From the NCBI GenBank assembly GCA_900548535.1, contig URLG01000105.1:1-7597 (forward strand): 7,597 nucleotides of DNA. Direction: 5' to 3'. The DNA is from Candidatus Segatella intestinihominis (GTDB lineage: Bacteria; Bacteroidota; Bacteroidia; Bacteroidales; Bacteroidaceae). Position numbers and translations under genes: made by a program. Positions 1 to 6,021 of this stretch are shown here, piece after piece; positions within the stretch are counted from its first letter, which is position 1, and each line of letters opens with the position of its first letter. The notes beneath the pieces are model-generated. The model saw only the letters and a program-made list of their open reading frames with translations. It was not told where the DNA came from and searched no databases.

Positions 1-1348
1 AGCTGATCATTCTCAATACGAGATAGAAGGTATATTGGAAGTAACGCTCCTTCTCTCGCTCATCGTCCTTGCGACGCTGGCTATAAGGAATGCTGGCAAA
101 GAAGGAAGTCATCAGATTCTCCAACTGATGGCAATCTCCCTTCGACATCACATCTATTACCTGAATAACCCAGGCATCCGTTGACTTCGATGGCTTCAGA
201 TAACTGGAAGCTACCAGCGTCAGGAAACCGCTTCTCACTTCATCATTCGGGAAATCCAGGAGATAGGAATCGGTATCCATATTCCAGTCCTTAATGGTAA
301 GATAACCGCTCTGATAAATCATCGGCAACGGTGCTTCCACATCTGCCTTGTAGTCGATAAAACTACTCGTAGGATAAAACCTGTTCACCATCTCGTTGAT
401 GTTCTCATCAAAATGAGACAATAGGCGAACAAGATAGGTTGGCGAACCGGTGCGGAACCAATAATCTGCCAGAATCTTCTTGCTCAAAGCATTCAAGATA
501 CTGAAAGGATTATAGATATCAAGCATATTAGGACTGAAGTGATAACCGTCAAACTTCCTCTTCAGTTTGTATTTCATCCCTTCCTCTGTGGTCTTATATC
601 TCACAGCCATCGCTTTGATTTGCTCATCAAAGGTAGAATACAATTCCTCTTCCGTAATACCACAAAGTGCCTCGTAATGCTCATCCATACTGATGTCGTT
701 AGGCTGATTGAAACCACTGAATACGCTTACCTGCGAGAACTTGGTGACACCCGTGAGCAAAACAAACTGTAGATCAGCATCGGCAGCCTTGAAGACACTA
801 TAGAAACCTTTCAAGACCTCACGATTCCAATCTTCCAACAACCGTTCTTCACCCTTTATTGATGTTTTGATTTGTGTATCAAGCACATCCAATATTGGCT
901 TATCATACTCATCAATTAAAACCACAGCCCGAAGTCCTGTTTTCTCATGGGCAGCTTTCAATACATATTCAAAACGACCTCCTAAGGAATCCCTGAAAGG
1001 ACTTTTACCATATATCATCTCATGCGATGCAACAAAGTTCTCTAATATGACCTCAAGTTCTCCAGGATTAGTGAAATTATTACCATTGAAGTCGAGATGA
1101 AACACAGGATATTGCTTCCATTCCTTCTCCAACTTGTCGATGGAAAGTCCTTTAAAAAGTTCCTTCTTTCCCTCGAAATAGTATTTCAAGGTAGATACGA
1201 GCAACGACTTTCCGAATCGTCTAGGACGACACAGTAAGTATATTTTACCATTAGTCACTAAGTCATAGACCAATGCCGTCTTATCGAGATATACATATCC
1301 ACCCTCTATGATTTTTTCGAAGTCTTGTATTCCTATAGGATATTTCAT
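1..1348 (-). CDS. AAA-ATPase_like / DUF1703 (PD-(D/E)XK-type) protein, C-terminus cut by window edge
   Basis: I translated this frame by hand: 449 residues from ATG at 1348-1346, open to the left edge. Residues 1-30 carry the family's opening PIGIQDFEKI...YVYLDKT. An atypical P-loop RPRRFGKS lies at residues 41-48, and a Walker B-like VLIDEYDKP at 143-151. Further family landmarks are LLTGVTKFSQVSVFSG (197-212), WFRTGSPTYL (297-306), YQSGYLTI (345-352) and FPNDEV (366-371), the last close to the start of the DUF1703 nuclease-like domain. That domain normally holds the PD-(D/E)XK catalytic residues, which lie mostly beyond the edge, so nuclease competence cannot be judged. Members are usually a little over 500 residues, so roughly the last 70 are missing. 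The start is the first ATG after an in-frame TAA at 1361-1363; there is no Shine-Dalgarno sequence. The family is multi-copy in Bacteroidales and its biological role is not settled. Family assignment is secure; function is open. Confidence 0.93.
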   Translation of the reverse strand, partial: MKYPIGIQDFEKIIEGGYVYLDKTALVYDLVTNGKIYLLCRPRRFGKSLLVSTLKYYFEGKKELFKGLSIDKLEKEWKQYPVFHLDFNGNNFTNPGELEVILENFVASHEMIYGKSPFRDSLGGRFEYVLKAAHEKTGLRAVVLIDEYDKPILDVLDTQIKTSIKGEERLLEDWNREVLKGFYSVFKAADADLQFVLLTGVTKFSQVSVFSGFNQPNDISMDEHYEALCGITEEELYSTFDEQIKAMAVRYKTTEEGMKYKLKRKFDGYHFSPNMLDIYNPFSILNALSKKILADYWFRTGSPTYLVRLLSHFDENINEMVNRFYPTSSFIDYKADVEAPLPMIYQSGYLTIKDWNMDTDSYLLDFPNDEVRSGFLTLVASSYLKPSKSTDAWVIQVIDVMSKGDCHQLENLMTSFFASIPYSQRRKDDEREKERYFQYTFYLVLRMIS

Positions 1349-1374
1349 ATTGCTGCCATTTTAATTTCTTTCGG

Positions 1375-1382
1375 CAAAGTTA
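1375..1382 (-). promoter_or_regulatory. Bacteroidetes -7 box for the leftward ATPase gene
   Basis: Read on the minus strand, these bases are TAACTTTG, a full match to the Bacteroidetes -7 consensus TAnnTTTG. The box lies 26 bases before the ATG at 1348, giving a leader of roughly 20 bases. No TTTG sits at the expected distance upstream; the nearest one directly abuts the box, so the -33 element is weak or absent. The orientation and position fit the ATPase gene and nothing else. Confidence 0.55.
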
Positions 1383-1657
1383 CAAAAAATAATGATACAA
1401 GCAAAGGAATAGCCCGAAAAAAAGATAAGTGATGCAGGAATTCCCGTCTTCGACAAGGAGTTTCTACCAATAAAGGAAGGAGGAATGAGTATATCTCAAG
1501 GGGATGTTTGCTCGTATTTACGATGAAACACTAGAAGACAGGCAAGTGCAAACAATCCTTTTTCATACGTGCTATCCTAATTCTATTTATCTTAATATCT
1601 TAAAATAATTTGTTTCGGGGGTGCAAAATTACAAAAATATCTCCACAATGAAAGGAT

Positions 1658-1680
1658 AAGAGCGCAAAAACTTTGCTCTT
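1658..1680. repeat. Inverted repeat AAGAGC-N11-GCTCTT over the -33 element (possible operator)
   Basis: AAGAGC at 1658-1663 and GCTCTT at 1675-1680 are perfect inverted half-sites 11 bases apart. The right half overlaps the last base of the TTTG -33 element (1672-1675) of the antiporter promoter. A dyad here is well placed for repressor or activator binding. No regulator gene is nearby, so the role is inferred from geometry only, and a six-base half-site can arise by chance. Confidence 0.3.
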
Positions 1681-1702
1681 TCAAGAATTATTAGTAATTT
1701 TG
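1672..1702 (+). promoter_or_regulatory. Bacteroidetes-type promoter for the antiporter gene
   Basis: TTTG at 1672-1675 (-33 element) is followed after 19 bases by TAATTTTG at 1695-1702 (-7 element, consensus TAnnTTTG). Both elements and the spacing fit the known promoter pattern of Bacteroides and relatives, making this the best promoter in the window. Transcription would start near 1708-1710, leaving a leader of about 70 bases before the antiporter ATG at 1782. Confidence 0.72.
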
Positions 1703-1715
1703 CACTCAAAAAACA

Positions 1716-1762
1716 AAAGGAGAGGGGTGATGGCGGATGCCGGAATCTCTCTTTCAACATAA
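1716..1762 (+). promoter_or_regulatory. Structured 5' leader with a ten-codon upstream reading frame
   Basis: The leader contains AGGAG at 1718-1722, seven bases before an ATG at 1730. That ATG opens a ten-codon frame, MADAGISLST, stopping at 1760-1762 and ending 19 bases before the antiporter start. The same Shine-Dalgarno sequence lies in an imperfect hairpin: AAAG/AGAG (1716-1719, 1721-1724, with G1720 bulged) pairs with CTCT/CTTT (1747-1754), enclosing a small GGC-GGAT-GCC loop at 1732-1741. A strong Shine-Dalgarno sequence is unusual here, since the real genes in this window lack one. A translational control role for the downstream gene is possible but unproven; no known riboswitch class is recognised. 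Confidence 0.35.
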
Positions 1763-1781
1763 CTGATAAAGAAGAAAGCCA

Positions 1782-3914
1782 ATGATAAATATTGTCCAAT
1801 ACTTCCCGATTACCGACCCCACGCTCATCTTCTTCGTGGTGATGCTCATTATCCTCTTTGCCCCTATCATCATGGGCAAGCTGCGCATTCCGCACATCAT
1901 CGGAATGGTGCTGGCAGGTGTCTTGGTGGGCAAGTATGGACTCAATATCTTGGAACGTGACTCTTCCTTTGAGCTCTTTGGTAAGGTGGGACTCTACTAC
2001 ATCATGTTCCTCGCAGCCCTGGAGATGGACATGGAGGGCATGAAGAAAAACAAGTCTAGGCTCATCATCTATGGCTTGCTCACCTGCTTCATCCCCTTCG
2101 CCCTCACTTACGGCATGAGCATTTGGCTGCTGCATTACTCAGCCAAGGCCTCACTGCTGCTCAGCTGCATCATGGCTTCCAATACGCTGATAGCTTATCC
2201 TATCGTGGCTAGATACGGACTGCAACAGAAGCCGAGCGTTACGCTGAGTGTGGGTTCCAGCATGCTGTCGCTGCTCATCGCCCTGGTGATATTGGCAGGA
2301 TTGGTGGCTTCGTTCAGCAAGCATGACGGCGTGTTCTTTTGGATATTTTTCATCATGAAATTCGCAGTGTATTGTGCGGGCATGATTTTCCTCATCCCCC
2401 GACTCACCCGATGGTTTTTGAGAAGATACAGTGATGCAGTGATGCAATTCATCTTTGTGATGGCGATGCTCTTCATGAGTGCGGCTCTATCCCAGATGGT
2501 AGGCATCGAGGGCGTATTCGGAGCCTTCTTTGCGGGCCTTATATTAAATAGGTATATACCCCACGTATCTCCACTGATGAACCGACTGGAGTTTACGGGC
2601 AATGCCCTCTTCATCCCTTACTTCTTGATAGGTGTGGGCATGCTCATCAATATCAACCTGCTTTTCCAGGGTGGTCATATCCTATGGGTTGTGCTCTGCA
2701 TCGTCTTCTTCGGCACCTTGGGCAAGGCCATTGCCGCCTATGCCGCTTGCCTCGGCTTCCGTCTGCCTTGGAGTTCGGGCCACATGATGTTTGGTCTTAC
2801 CTCTGCCCATGCCGCTGGCAGTATCGCCATGGTGATGGTGGGTATGCACATCTTGGTAGCACCGGGCACCTATCTGGTCAATGACGATATGCTCAATGGT
2901 GTGGTCATCATGATTCTCTGCACCTGCATCATCTCCTCCATCCTTACCGATCGTTCGGCTCGTAAGATTATCCTCAGAGATAAGGAATTGCCTGATGCCG
3001 AGGACGACAAAAAGGCACTGGATGAGAAGATACTCGTGCCTGTGAAGTATCCAGAGTATGCCGATAACTTGATGAACCTTGCCTTCCTGGTAAGAAACCA
3101 GAAGTTGAACCGCGGACTGGTTTGCCTCAACGTGGTATACGAGGATGCTGACATGCGATACAACCAGGAGCAGGGCAGACAACTGCTGGACCACTGTAGC
3201 CAGCTAGCCGCAGCCACCGACGTGCTGACCCAGACACAGGTGCGCATCGCAGCCAATATAGCCAATGGCATCAAGCATGCCTTCAACGAATTCCAGTGCT
3301 CAGAGATTATCATCGGCATGCACATGCACCCCGAGGTATCGCCTAAGTTCTGGGGGGAGTTCCACCAGAGCCTCTTCAATGGATTGAGCCGCCAGATTAT
3401 CATGGCTCGTATCAAGCAACCGCTCAACACCATCCGCCGCATCGTGGTGGCAGTACCATCGAGGGCAGAGTTTGAGCCAGGCTTCTACCGTTGGGTAGAG
3501 CGCCTGTCCCGCCTCTCTGGCAATTTGGACTGCCGCATCGTGTTCCATGGCAGAAACGAGACCTTGGCACTCATCAATGAGTATATCAAGAATCGCCATT
3601 CAGAGGTACGCGCCGAATACATCCTGATGAACCATTGGAACGAGTTGCCACAGATAGCCTCCCAGATACAAGACGAGCACATGTTTGTGGTGGTCACAGC
3701 ACGTAAGGGTACGGTATCTCACAAGACGGCATTGGAAAGACTGCCAGAGGAGTTGACCCGCTTCTTCTTCGGCACCAACCTGATGATTATCTTCCCCGAC
3801 CAGCACGGAGACACATCGGGCGAATCGCTGACCTTCGCCGAGCCTCAACATCAGGAGGAGGTGAGCGCCTACGTGGCATTCAACCAATGGATCAAGAAGA
3901 AATTCAAAAAATAA
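1782..3914 (+). CDS. CPA2-family cation/proton antiporter with C-terminal USP-like domains
   Basis: An inner-membrane Na+/H+-exchanger-fold protein of 710 residues. Residues 1-395 hold about twelve hydrophobic segments with CPA2 landmarks: IPHIIGMVLAGVLVG (36-50), FLAALEMD (76-83), ASNTLIAYPIVARYG (132-146), GIEGVFGAFFAGLILNR (241-257), GKAIAAY (314-320, a lysine in a late helix) and GLTSAHAAGSIAMV (338-351). Residues 416-545 (KILVPVKYP... to IIIGMHMH...) and 551-672 (IRRIVVAVPS... to LMIIFPD) resemble two cytoplasmic universal-stress-protein-like domains, a known regulatory extension in this group. The ion-binding acidic residue expected around 157-170 appears to be missing: the stretch reads VGSSMLSLLIALVI. 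Transport itself is therefore inferred from fold, and the cation (Na+ or K+) is unknown. A stop codon at 1767-1769 lies in frame upstream, supporting this ATG. A likely role is pH or cation homeostasis. Confidence 0.92.
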   Translation: MINIVQYFPITDPTLIFFVVMLIILFAPIIMGKLRIPHIIGMVLAGVLVGKYGLNILERDSSFELFGKVGLYYIMFLAALEMDMEGMKKNKSRLIIYGLLTCFIPFALTYGMSIWLLHYSAKASLLLSCIMASNTLIAYPIVARYGLQQKPSVTLSVGSSMLSLLIALVILAGLVASFSKHDGVFFWIFFIMKFAVYCAGMIFLIPRLTRWFLRRYSDAVMQFIFVMAMLFMSAALSQMVGIEGVFGAFFAGLILNRYIPHVSPLMNRLEFTGNALFIPYFLIGVGMLININLLFQGGHILWVVLCIVFFGTLGKAIAAYAACLGFRLPWSSGHMMFGLTSAHAAGSIAMVMVGMHILVAPGTYLVNDDMLNGVVIMILCTCIISSILTDRSARKIILRDKELPDAEDDKKALDEKILVPVKYPEYADNLMNLAFLVRNQKLNRGLVCLNVVYEDADMRYNQEQGRQLLDHCSQLAAATDVLTQTQVRIAANIANGIKHAFNEFQCSEIIIGMHMHPEVSPKFWGEFHQSLFNGLSRQIIMARIKQPLNTIRRIVVAVPSRAEFEPGFYRWVERLSRLSGNLDCRIVFHGRNETLALINEYIKNRHSEVRAEYILMNHWNELPQIASQIQDEHMFVVVTARKGTVSHKTALERLPEELTRFFFGTNLMIIFPDQHGDTSGESLTFAEPQHQEEVSAYVAFNQWIKKKFKK

Positions 3915-3947
3915 TGCATAAAATTAGGCAGTTACAAATATTTTGCG

Positions 3948-3955
3948 TAATTTTG
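3948..3955 (+). promoter_or_regulatory. -7 box upstream of the ABC ATPase gene
   Basis: TAATTTTG matches the TAnnTTTG consensus 28 bases before the ATG at 3984. No TTTG lies at the usual -33 distance; one at 3942-3945 is too close. No terminator hairpin is evident between the antiporter stop and this box, so the ABC gene may receive both read-through from the antiporter promoter and its own initiation. Confidence 0.5.
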
Positions 3956-3983
3956 CCATCGAATATTTAACATTATAATTAAG

Positions 3984-4739
3984 ATGATAGATATAAAAGG
4001 TATAACCAAGAGCTTCGGCTCCTTGCAGGTGCTCAAGGGTATCGACCTGCATATAGATAAAGGTGAGGTGGTAAGCATCGTTGGTCCTAGTGGTGCCGGC
4101 AAGACTACCTTGCTCCAAATTATCGGTACCCTCGACAAGCCTGATAGTGGCAGCATCGTGGTGGATGGCATCGACGTGAGCAGCCTCTCCACCAAGAAAT
4201 TGAGCGATTTTCGCAATCAGCACCTGGGCTTCGTGTTCCAGTTTCATCAGCTCCTGCCAGAGTTTACGGCGTTGGAGAACATCATGATTCCTGCCTTCAT
4301 CGCTGGCAAGGGCAGAAAAGAGGCTAAGGAACGTGCCGAGGAATTGCTCGCCTTCATGGGCTTGAGCGAGAGAGCCAACCACAAGCCAGCCGAACTCTCT
4401 GGCGGTGAGAAGCAGCGTGTGGCAGTGGCAAGAGCCTTGGTCAACCATCCTGCCGTTATCCTAGCCGATGAGCCATCGGGAAGCCTGGATACCAAGAACA
4501 AGGCAGAGCTGCATCAGCTCTTCTTCGACCTGAGAGATAAGTTTGGTCAGACATTCGTCATCGTTACCCATGATGAGGGTTTGGCTAGTATCACCGACCG
4601 CACCATCCATCTCAAGGACGGCATGATTGAGAAGACCGTGGAACCTCAAGCTGAGGAAGAAGAAGTCACTGAAGAAGAGAAAAGTGAAGAACTAGGAGAG
4701 AAGAATGAAGCTATTCCTTCTGAAGATTCAATAGTTTAA
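3984..4739 (+). CDS. LolD-type ABC transporter ATP-binding protein with acidic C-terminal tail
   Basis: A complete ABC nucleotide-binding subunit of 251 residues. Walker A GPSGAGKT is at 34-41, the Q-loop glutamine at 86 (FVFQFHQLLPEFTALEN), the signature LSGGEKQR at 138-145, Walker B VILADEP at 158-164 with catalytic Glu163, the D-loop SLD at 167-169 and the H-loop His196 (IVTHDE). The overall pattern is that of the LolD/MacB/FtsE-like ATPases, which power lipoprotein extraction or other non-uptake envelope work. All ATPase residues are intact. The tail 221-251 is an acidic extension with 12 Glu in 31 residues, beyond the usual roughly 220-residue core. No permease gene is next to it, so the partner must be encoded elsewhere and the substrate is unknown. 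It starts 69 bases after the antiporter stop, behind its own -7 box. MacB- or FtsE-like function cannot be excluded. Confidence 0.93.
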   Translation: MIDIKGITKSFGSLQVLKGIDLHIDKGEVVSIVGPSGAGKTTLLQIIGTLDKPDSGSIVVDGIDVSSLSTKKLSDFRNQHLGFVFQFHQLLPEFTALENIMIPAFIAGKGRKEAKERAEELLAFMGLSERANHKPAELSGGEKQRVAVARALVNHPAVILADEPSGSLDTKNKAELHQLFFDLRDKFGQTFVIVTHDEGLASITDRTIHLKDGMIEKTVEPQAEEEEVTEEEKSEELGEKNEAIPSEDSIV

Positions 4740-4752
4740 AGGTCTGCATCGG

Positions 4753-4784
4753 AATTCTTAATTCTTAATTTTTAATTCTTAATT
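4753..4784. repeat. Seven-base tandem repeat (AATTCTT) in the ABC-CvfB gap
   Basis: Units start at 4753 (AATTCTT), 4760 (AATTCTT), 4767 (AATTTTT) and 4774 (AATTCTT), followed by a partial AATT at 4781. The array fills more than half of the 53-base gap between the ABC gene and the next start codon. It holds no clean -7 box (TAATTTTT differs from consensus in its last base). It could be a slippage-prone spacer or an AT-rich translation-enhancing leader. Confidence 0.75.
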
Positions 4785-4792
4785 AGAAAGCA

Positions 4793-5635
4793 ATGAACAA
4801 TAAGATAAAACTTGGCGATTACAATCGCCTGAGAGTGGTAAAGAAAGTAGATTTCGGTCTGTATCTTGACGGAGGCGACGAGGGTGAGATTCTCCTCCCT
4901 ACCCGATATGTACCAGAGGGAGTAGGCATCGGCGACGAGCTGGATGTTTTCATCTACCTTGACCAAGAGGAACGTGTCATCGCCACCACCGAGACTCCAC
5001 TTGCCAAGGTGGGCGACTTCGCTTATCTGGAAGTGAAATGGGTCAATGAGTATGGTGCCTTCCTCGGTTGGGGCTTGATGAAGGACATCTTCTGTCCGTT
5101 CCGTGAGCAGAAGAAGCGCATGGTACTGGGCAATTCATACATCGTGCATATCCACATCGACGAAGAGAGCTATCGCATCGTGGCCTCAGCCAAGGTGGAG
5201 CGATACATGAACGAAGACCATCCTCACTATCGCCATGGCGATGAGGTAGATTTACTCATCTGGCAAAAGACCGACCTCGGTTTCAAGGTTATCATTGACA
5301 ACCAATACCCAGGGCTCCTCTACCAAGACCAAATCTTCCAGTACATTCATACTGGCGACAAGATGAAGGGTTACATAGGCAGAGTTCGTCCAGACGGCAA
5401 GATAGACGTTACCCTCCAGAAGACCGGCATGCAGCAGACTGCCGACTTCGCCGAAACCCTCTATCAGTATCTCCTGGATAATGACGGCGAGTGCGACCTG
5501 GGCGACAAGAGCGAGGCCGACGACATCTACGAGCGTTTCCACGTAAGCAAGAAGGTATATAAACGTGCCATCGGCGACTTATACAAGAAACGCCTTATCA
5601 CCGTTAGCCCAATGAGTATCCGCTTGGCGGAATAA
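4793..5635 (+). CDS. CvfB/YitL-like RNA-binding protein (S1 domains plus winged helix)
   Basis: A 280-residue cytoplasmic protein with the layout of the CvfB/YitL family (COG2996). The first S1-like OB fold is at about 5-65 (GDYNRLRVVKKVDFGLYLD, then EGEILLP and GDELDVFIYLD). The second is at about 72-135 (VGDFAYLEVKWVNEYGAFLGWG, IFCPFREQ). The third is at about 147-209 (HGDEVDLLIW, YPGLLYQDQIF, GKIDVTLQK). A C-terminal winged helix spans about 216-279 (ETLYQYLLDNDGE, FHVSKKVYKRAIGDLYKKRLI). Relatives bind RNA and in Staphylococcus affect virulence-factor expression; the role in Bacteroidales is not established. The gene lacks a promoter box of its own, follows the ABC gene by 53 bases and is closed by a strong terminator, so it is probably the last gene of that transcript. 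Length and domain order are normal for the family. Confidence 0.92.
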   Translation: MNNKIKLGDYNRLRVVKKVDFGLYLDGGDEGEILLPTRYVPEGVGIGDELDVFIYLDQEERVIATTETPLAKVGDFAYLEVKWVNEYGAFLGWGLMKDIFCPFREQKKRMVLGNSYIVHIHIDEESYRIVASAKVERYMNEDHPHYRHGDEVDLLIWQKTDLGFKVIIDNQYPGLLYQDQIFQYIHTGDKMKGYIGRVRPDGKIDVTLQKTGMQQTADFAETLYQYLLDNDGECDLGDKSEADDIYERFHVSKKVYKRAIGDLYKKRLITVSPMSIRLAE

Positions 5636-5657
5636 AAAAAACAATATATCTCTAGAG

Positions 5658-5703
5658 CCTCCATTTCCGAAACCACGGTTTCCGAAATGGAGGTTTCGTT
5701 TTC
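5658..5703 (+). terminator. Intrinsic terminator after the CvfB-like gene
   Basis: CCTCCATTTC (5658-5667) pairs perfectly with GAAATGGAGG (5684-5693). After a single C-C mismatch, GAAAC (5669-5673) pairs with GTTTC (5678-5682) around a four-base loop. A T-rich run (5694-5703) follows. The hairpin begins 22 bases after the stop codon and is the strongest terminator for the plus-strand block. Its arms contain two copies of TTTCCGAAA (5664-5672 and 5679-5687). Confidence 0.88.
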
Positions 5704-5746
5704 ACAATCCACAACTTTTCCATATACAATCTCAAAAAATATCTAG

Positions 5747-5974
5747 ATAGAAGAATTTGGCAAAGACTACACCCGCTATTTTGAGATATTGCAGTTTATC
5801 GCCTCAGGCTGCACCACCCGCTCAGAAATAGAGAACTTGATGAAGGTGGAATTATCCGGGTATCTTACCAAGCTAGAAAATGTCTATTGCTTGATTTCCC
5901 GATATACCCCACTATTCCAAAAGACCAACCGCAATATCCGCTATCAGATAGAAGACAACTTTCTGCGCATGTGA
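5747..5974 (+). pseudogene. Remnant of an archaeal-ATPase/DUF234-type ATP-binding protein
   Basis: The frame from 5747 (just after an in-frame TAG at 5744-5746) reads IEEFGKDYTRYFEILQFIASG..., a winged-helix-like stretch (TTRSEIENLM, LTKLENVYCLISRYTPLF), then RYQIEDNFLRM and TGA. This matches the part of AAA-type ATP-binding proteins (archaeal ATPase plus DUF234) where the winged helix leads into DUF234. The parent is usually over 400 residues, and the P-loop half is absent upstream. Family members continue NFLRFWFRF; here the TGA (5972-5974) falls where a Trp codon would be expected, and the frame beyond it (YFHPIEYIQ) still looks faintly family-like. An ATG at 5789 could start a 61-residue product, but with no P-loop it would not be an ATPase. 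No promoter or ribosome site is evident, and a terminator lies just before it. I judge it a broken relic. Confidence 0.72.
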
Positions 5975-6021
5975 TATTTTCATCCAATAGAATACATTCA
6001 GAATGCCCAATATGGAATGAG

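Larger units (their letters stand above)
1621..1705. repeat. Perfect 12-bp inverted repeat, each arm holding a -7 promoter box
   Basis: The left arm GTGCAAAATTAC (1621-1632) and right arm GTAATTTTGCAC (1694-1705) are exact reverse complements separated by 61 bases. The match does not extend on either side. Each arm contains TAATTTTG reading outward: leftward at 1631-1624 and rightward at 1695-1702. Only the rightward copy has a TTTG at the right -33 spacing. The arrangement could be two divergent promoters sharing the preferred -7 context, a regulator site, or the borders of a small invertible promoter segment. No recombinase gene is in the window. Confidence 0.6.
1349..1781. other. Intergenic region between divergently oriented genes, no convincing gene
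   Basis: This 433-base gap separates the leftward ATPase gene from the rightward antiporter gene. The outer parts hold their promoter elements, and 1621-1762 holds inverted repeats and a structured leader (entered separately). In 1390-1620 I found only short open stretches. One frame reads ISDAGIPVFDKEF... and ends in TGA just after 1520; another starts ...MFARIYDETLEDR and stops near 1606. Neither is long enough nor recognisable enough to call a gene. They could be decayed coding sequence, but I cannot name a parent family. No tRNA, integrase or insertion-sequence end is visible. Confidence 0.6.

Noticed and set aside
539..1100. Two 77-residue plus-strand frames (539-772 and 867-1100)
   Set aside because: Both lie antisense to the continuous ATPase frame, whose conserved motifs run straight through the region.
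1345..1359. Tiny frame MAAI on the minus strand overlapping the ATPase start as ATGA
   Set aside because: Four codons, no ribosome binding sequence, and likely chance in an A-rich leader.
1435..1606. Short open stretches (ISDAGIPVFDKEF..., MFARIYDETLEDR...) in the intergenic gap
   Set aside because: Different frames, each under about 35 codons, and no family I can name; possible decay products but not supportable as a gene.
1629..3887. Several minus-strand frames of 60-190 residues opposite the antiporter
   Set aside because: The plus-strand frame encodes a full-length recognisable antiporter; the antisense products are His/Ser/Cys-rich and resemble no family, as expected of shadows of GC-rich coding DNA.
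5658..5693. Double TTTCCGAAA as a regulator binding pair
   Set aside because: Both copies are parts of the terminator stem and are explained by the hairpin symmetry followed by a T-rich tract.
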